A stretch of 8,916 bases of DNA from an uncultured Clostridia bacterium (GTDB taxonomy: Bacteria; Bacillota; Clostridia; Christensenellales; UBA1242): positions 1 to 8,916 of the forward strand of contig CAKVHQ010000025.1 in the NCBI GenBank assembly GCA_934749845.1, read 5' to 3'. The notes beneath the pieces are model-generated. The model was given only the letters and a program-made list of their open reading frames with translations, did not search any database and was not told where the DNA came from. Within the stretch, counting starts at the first letter, position 1, and each line of letters starts with the position of its first letter. Both the position numbers and the translations under genes were made by a program. Shown in pieces: positions 6,940 through 8,916 of this stretch.

Positions 6940-7362
6940 ATGCAAGATGGAAAAAAAGAATATTTGCAGATGTTGCAAGAACCCATTTGCAGAATGTCCA
7001 CGATATCCGCAATCTTTAAAGGATTTGCTGCCACAATTGTTGCGGGAATTTCTGCAATATCATATTCTACAACTAATGTGTGGATTTTAGGACTTTCGTT
7101 TTTGCCTGTACTAGCTTTTGCGGTTTTGGATATATATTATCTCAAATTAGAAAGAAAATTTAGATTTTTATTTGACCAAGTGCGTTTAGATCAACACGCC
7201 ATAGATTTTTCTATGAAGCTTACTAATGATCCTTTAGAAATTCTTAGTGCAAAAGCTCGTACTTGGGACTGTATTAAATCTCCAAGTATATATCTATTTT
7301 ATCCGTTAATGTTGCTCATTTTGATTGTTGTGTTTATATTAAAGTGGACTAATATCATCTGA
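6940..7362 (+). CDS. Three-helix membrane protein of a TIR cassette (SLATT-like?)
   Basis: A 140-residue protein with no recognised enzyme motif. Hydrophobic segments at about 22-42 and 46-66 form a transmembrane hairpin. They are followed by a charged, probably cytoplasmic segment (about 67-115) that starts with YYLKLERKFRFLFDQVR (66-82), and then by a third strong transmembrane helix (about 117-136). No signal peptide is evident. The N-terminal hairpin plus following helix recalls SLATT and other 2TM effectors, known from comparative work to pair with TIR or nucleotide-signalling proteins. The TIR genes directly downstream make a pore-forming or membrane-disrupting effector plausible. AAAGGAGG (6924-6931) lies 8 bases before the ATG, 21 bases after the endonuclease stop, so it is probably on the same transcript. 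The SLATT likeness is visual only. A simple membrane anchor or an immunity partner are alternatives. Confidence 0.75.
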   Translation: MQDGKKEYLQMLQEPICRMSTISAIFKGFAATIVAGISAISYSTTNVWILGLSFLPVLAFAVLDIYYLKLERKFRFLFDQVRLDQHAIDFSMKLTNDPLEILSAKARTWDCIKSPSIYLFYPLMLLILIVVFILKWTNII

Positions 7363-7380
7363 TAAGGAGAATCATAAAAG

Positions 7381-7965
7381 ATGAAAAATATTTTTGAGCA
7401 AGGTGCATTTCGTGATTATTCACGGGTAAGTTTAAATGAATCTAGATCACCTATTTTGGGTTTCTCTCAATACGAGCAGCGTAAAACAACTGTTTTTATT
7501 TCACATAAACACGATGATCTTGAAGATTTGAAAGGTGTGTTGGGATTTCTTCAACAAAAATATGGGGTTAAGGTTTACATTGATAGTCAGGATCCTACAA
7601 TGCCTAAAGTAACTTCGGCAACAACTGCTCTCAATATAAAAGAGCGAATAAAGCAGTGTGATAAATTTATTCTTCTCGCCACAAATGGGGCGATTGAATC
7701 AAAATGGTGCAATTGGGAGCTGGGATATGGCGATTCTCAAAAATTTAAAAAGCATATGGCTTTATTTCCTATGAAGCCTGAAGGCGCATATGATAGAGAA
7801 TATAAAGGTTCTGAATATATGGGCATATATCCTTATATAGCTTACTATGATGGCTCAGAAAAATATAAAGACGGACAGCCAATTGCTCGTGGCTATTATG
7901 TTTGTAGTCAGGAATGTGATGTAAAGTATATCACTCCTCTGGCTGACTGGTTTAAAAAAAGATAA
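7381..7965 (+). CDS. TIR_2-type TIR domain protein
   Basis: A 194-residue cytoplasmic protein. After about 35 N-terminal residues the TIR fold begins with TTVFISHKHDDLEDL (36-50), the strand A/box 1 region. YGVKVYIDSQDP (61-72) and IKERIKQCDKFILLATNGAI (86-105) fit the next strands and helices, and ESKWCNWELGYGD (106-118) carries E113 in the WxxE-like position of the catalytic glutamate in NAD-processing TIR domains. The tail (about 119-194) ends with a helical segment near ITPLADWFKK. Bacterial TIR proteins of this class cleave NAD or build cyclic or linear ADP-ribose signals during phage infection. AAGGAG (7364-7369) lies 11 bases before the ATG, just after the membrane-protein stop. Catalytic competence is inferred from the retained glutamate; whether it is sensor, signal maker or effector is unknown. 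Confidence 0.88.
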   Translation: MKNIFEQGAFRDYSRVSLNESRSPILGFSQYEQRKTTVFISHKHDDLEDLKGVLGFLQQKYGVKVYIDSQDPTMPKVTSATTALNIKERIKQCDKFILLATNGAIESKWCNWELGYGDSQKFKKHMALFPMKPEGAYDREYKGSEYMGIYPYIAYYDGSEKYKDGQPIARGYYVCSQECDVKYITPLADWFKKR

Positions 7966-7967
7966 AA

Positions 7968-7971
7968 GGAG
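7968..7971 (+). promoter_or_regulatory. Ribosome binding site supporting a TTG start
   Basis: GGAG within AAAAGGAG lies 10 bases before TTG 7982. No ATG or GTG at the right place gives the full ThsB-type N-terminus (GRKIFVSYKYKD), so the TTG is taken as the start. Confidence 0.65.
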
Positions 7972-7981
7972 AACTGTAAAA

Positions 7982-8548
7982 TTGGGAAGGAAAATATTTG
8001 TCTCTTATAAATACAAAGATAATGATGTGAAAAAAATACCGAATGTAACCCAACTGACTTGGCCTTGTGATTATGTTAACTATATAAAGGACAACATTTT
8101 ATCAGACGATGACATATATAAAGGGGAAAAAAGCGACGAAGATATATCTTCGTGGTCAGAGGATGCTATTTGGGCACATTTAAAGGATAAAATTTATGAC
8201 AGTACTGTTACGATAGTACTTATATCTCCAAACATGAAAGAAGCTGGAAGACGGCAGAAATCGCAATGGATTCCTTGGGAGATTAGCTACTCATTAAGAG
8301 AAACTACTCGAAGCGATAGAACAAGTCATAATAATGCAATTCTTGCAGTAATTCTTCCTAACAAAAATGGTACATATGATTATTACAAGAAAGACAACCT
8401 TTTTCCTATATTAAAAGAAAACATTGATAATGGGTACATATATGTTGTTGACTGGGATGACTTTGTTAAATACCCAAACGCAGATATAAAAGAAGCCATT
8501 GATCATAAAGATAGTACGCCGACATATAAAATAAAAAAATCGTTATAA
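7982..8548 (+). CDS. TIR-like (MTH538/DUF1863, ThsB-type) protein
   Basis: A 188-residue protein starting at TTG. KIFVSYKYKDNDV (4-16) is the first strand and loop of the TIR-like fold. STVTIVLISPNMKE (74-87) is a core strand and WIPWEISYSLRE (96-107), with E100, fits the region of the putative catalytic glutamate. The layout matches the MTH538 TIR-like family that contains the Thoeris sensor ThsB: an insert of about 50 residues after strand A, then the VLIS and PWEI blocks. ThsB proteins make an ADP-ribose-derived signal after phage recognition, and pairs of different TIRs can serve one Thoeris locus. Here it lies 16 bases after the first TIR gene, with no SIR2-SLOG or macro-domain ThsA visible. 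Family assignment is fairly firm. Its role and its link to the membrane protein are inference. Confidence 0.85.
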   Translation: MGRKIFVSYKYKDNDVKKIPNVTQLTWPCDYVNYIKDNILSDDDIYKGEKSDEDISSWSEDAIWAHLKDKIYDSTVTIVLISPNMKEAGRRQKSQWIPWEISYSLRETTRSDRTSHNNAILAVILPNKNGTYDYYKKDNLFPILKENIDNGYIYVVDWDDFVKYPNADIKEAIDHKDSTPTYKIKKSL

Positions 8549-8549
8549 C

Positions 8550-8568
8550 TGACAACAAAATGACAACA
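8550..8568. repeat. Direct repeat, possible integrase arm-type sites
   Basis: TGACAACA occurs at 8550-8557 and 8561-8568, an 11-base period. Closely spaced direct repeats of this sort are bound by the N-terminal arm domain of tyrosine integrases such as the one at 314-1393. No third copy was found near the left edge of the window. Confidence 0.4.
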
Positions 8569-8729
8569 GAAGTTTGGAGAGTCCATATTTTATGGATATT
8601 TCAGATAACTAAAATAACTCGTGTCAAATCACCTATACAGAATTGTTTAAGAGGTGGTTTTCGGGAGCGAGTGGGAATAAATTGAAAAAGTCTGAAAACC
8701 CAGTAATATCAAGGGTTTCAAAGAGCCCG

Positions 8730-8751
8730 TTGATAAGATTTTGATAAGATT
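8730..8751. repeat. Tandem duplication of TTGATAAGATT
   Basis: Two exact adjacent copies of the 11-mer TTGATAAGATT (8730-8740 and 8741-8751). It may be a slippage product or a protein-binding site; no function can be assigned. Confidence 0.7.
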
Positions 8752-8838
8752 CTGCTCGGTACCCTTTATCGTGTGTATCGAGTGGTTTGTGAGTAAAAAG
8801 TAATATCTTGTGGCTCACAAAAACACCATATTAACATT

Positions 8839-8878
8839 AAACCCCGTACTGACGGATTAAAGTCAGTACGGGGTTTTT
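8839..8878. terminator. Strong, probably bidirectional hairpin terminator
   Basis: A perfect 15-bp stem, AAACCCCGTACTGAC (8839-8853) with its complement at 8862-8876, encloses an 8-base loop. Five T residues occur at 8874-8878 on the plus strand, and the A residues before the stem give a short U run on the minus strand. It could end the cargo transcript or protect a gene beyond the window. Confidence 0.92.
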
Positions 8879-8916
8879 GTCGTTATTATTGCCATTTTAT
8901 AGTCTAAATTTCCCAA

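Larger units (their letters stand above)
8549..8838. other. Non-coding right end with short repeats
   Basis: No convincing gene lies here. A minus-strand open frame of 61 codons (8633-8818) has no ribosome site and no recognisable protein. Visible structure includes a direct repeat at 8550-8568, a hairpin TCCATA-TTT-TATGGA (8582-8596), AAACCC/GGGTTT (8696-8701 and 8713-8718), a tandem 11-base repeat (8730-8751) and TTTGTGAG/CTCACAAA (8786-8793 and 8814-8821). The setting, after the cargo and at the far side from the integrase, fits the right end of the element, but no boundary can be fixed. Confidence 0.55.

Noticed and set aside
8582..8596. Hairpin TCCATA-TTT-TATGGA after the last TIR gene, considered as a terminator.
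   Set aside because: The stem is only 6 bp, AT-rich, and has no T run after it; the hairpin at 8839-8876 is far stronger.
8679..8687. AAATTGAAA shared with 95-103 near xis, considered as an attachment-site repeat.
   Set aside because: Nine AT-rich bases are expected to recur by chance, and the left copy overlaps the xis ribosome site, so it is unlikely to be a crossover core.
8633..8818. Minus-strand open frame of 61 codons at the right end.
   Set aside because: It has no ribosome site before the start, contains a tandem 11-base repeat and inverted repeats, and resembles no known protein.

Overview
The window looks like the greater part of an integrative and mobilizable element (IME) from a low-to-moderate GC Firmicute, most likely a gut Clostridia member (Oscillospiraceae/Lachnospiraceae type). 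The reasons are the strong AGGAGG-type ribosome sites, the AT-rich promoter, and the protein set: Xis, tyrosine integrase, MobC-like protein, RepA-like ATPase, MobV relaxase and TnpV. The organism call is inference from gene content, not a database match.

Layout: (1) 116-1393 is a recombination module of a small HTH excisionase and a complete tyrosine recombinase. (2) 1395-4685 is a mobilization module: a ribbon-helix-helix MobC-like accessory protein, a RepA/AAA_25-type ATPase that may be a replicative helicase, a 266-base non-coding region rich in inverted repeats (candidate oriT and/or replication origin), a MobV (Mob/Pre) relaxase and a TnpV-like protein. A clear Rho-independent terminator (4691-4724) closes it. 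(3) 4802-8548 is a defence cargo that starts at its own TTGATT-N17-TATAAT promoter. It holds a C5-cytosine methyltransferase with a fused N-terminal HTH, an Eco47II/Sau96I-like restriction endonuclease overlapping it by 4 bases, and then three closely spaced genes: a 140-residue membrane protein, a TIR_2-type protein and a TIR-like (MTH538/DUF1863, ThsB-type) protein. (4) 8549-8916 has no convincing gene. It holds a short direct repeat that may be integrase arm sites, other small repeats, and a strong hairpin terminator at 8839-8876.

All genes read rightward. The recombination and mobilization genes are tightly packed and would let the element excise, be nicked and transfer with help from a conjugative element. 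The cargo looks like a two-layer defence operon: Type II restriction-modification (GGNCC is the guess from the endonuclease family), followed by a TIR/TIR/membrane-protein cassette that resembles Thoeris-like or SLATT/TIR nucleotide-signalling systems but has no visible ThsA (SIR2-SLOG or macro) gene. That cassette is the best candidate in the window for a poorly described system. Samples of sequence suggest the cargo is more AT-rich than the mobilization genes, consistent with separate acquisition.
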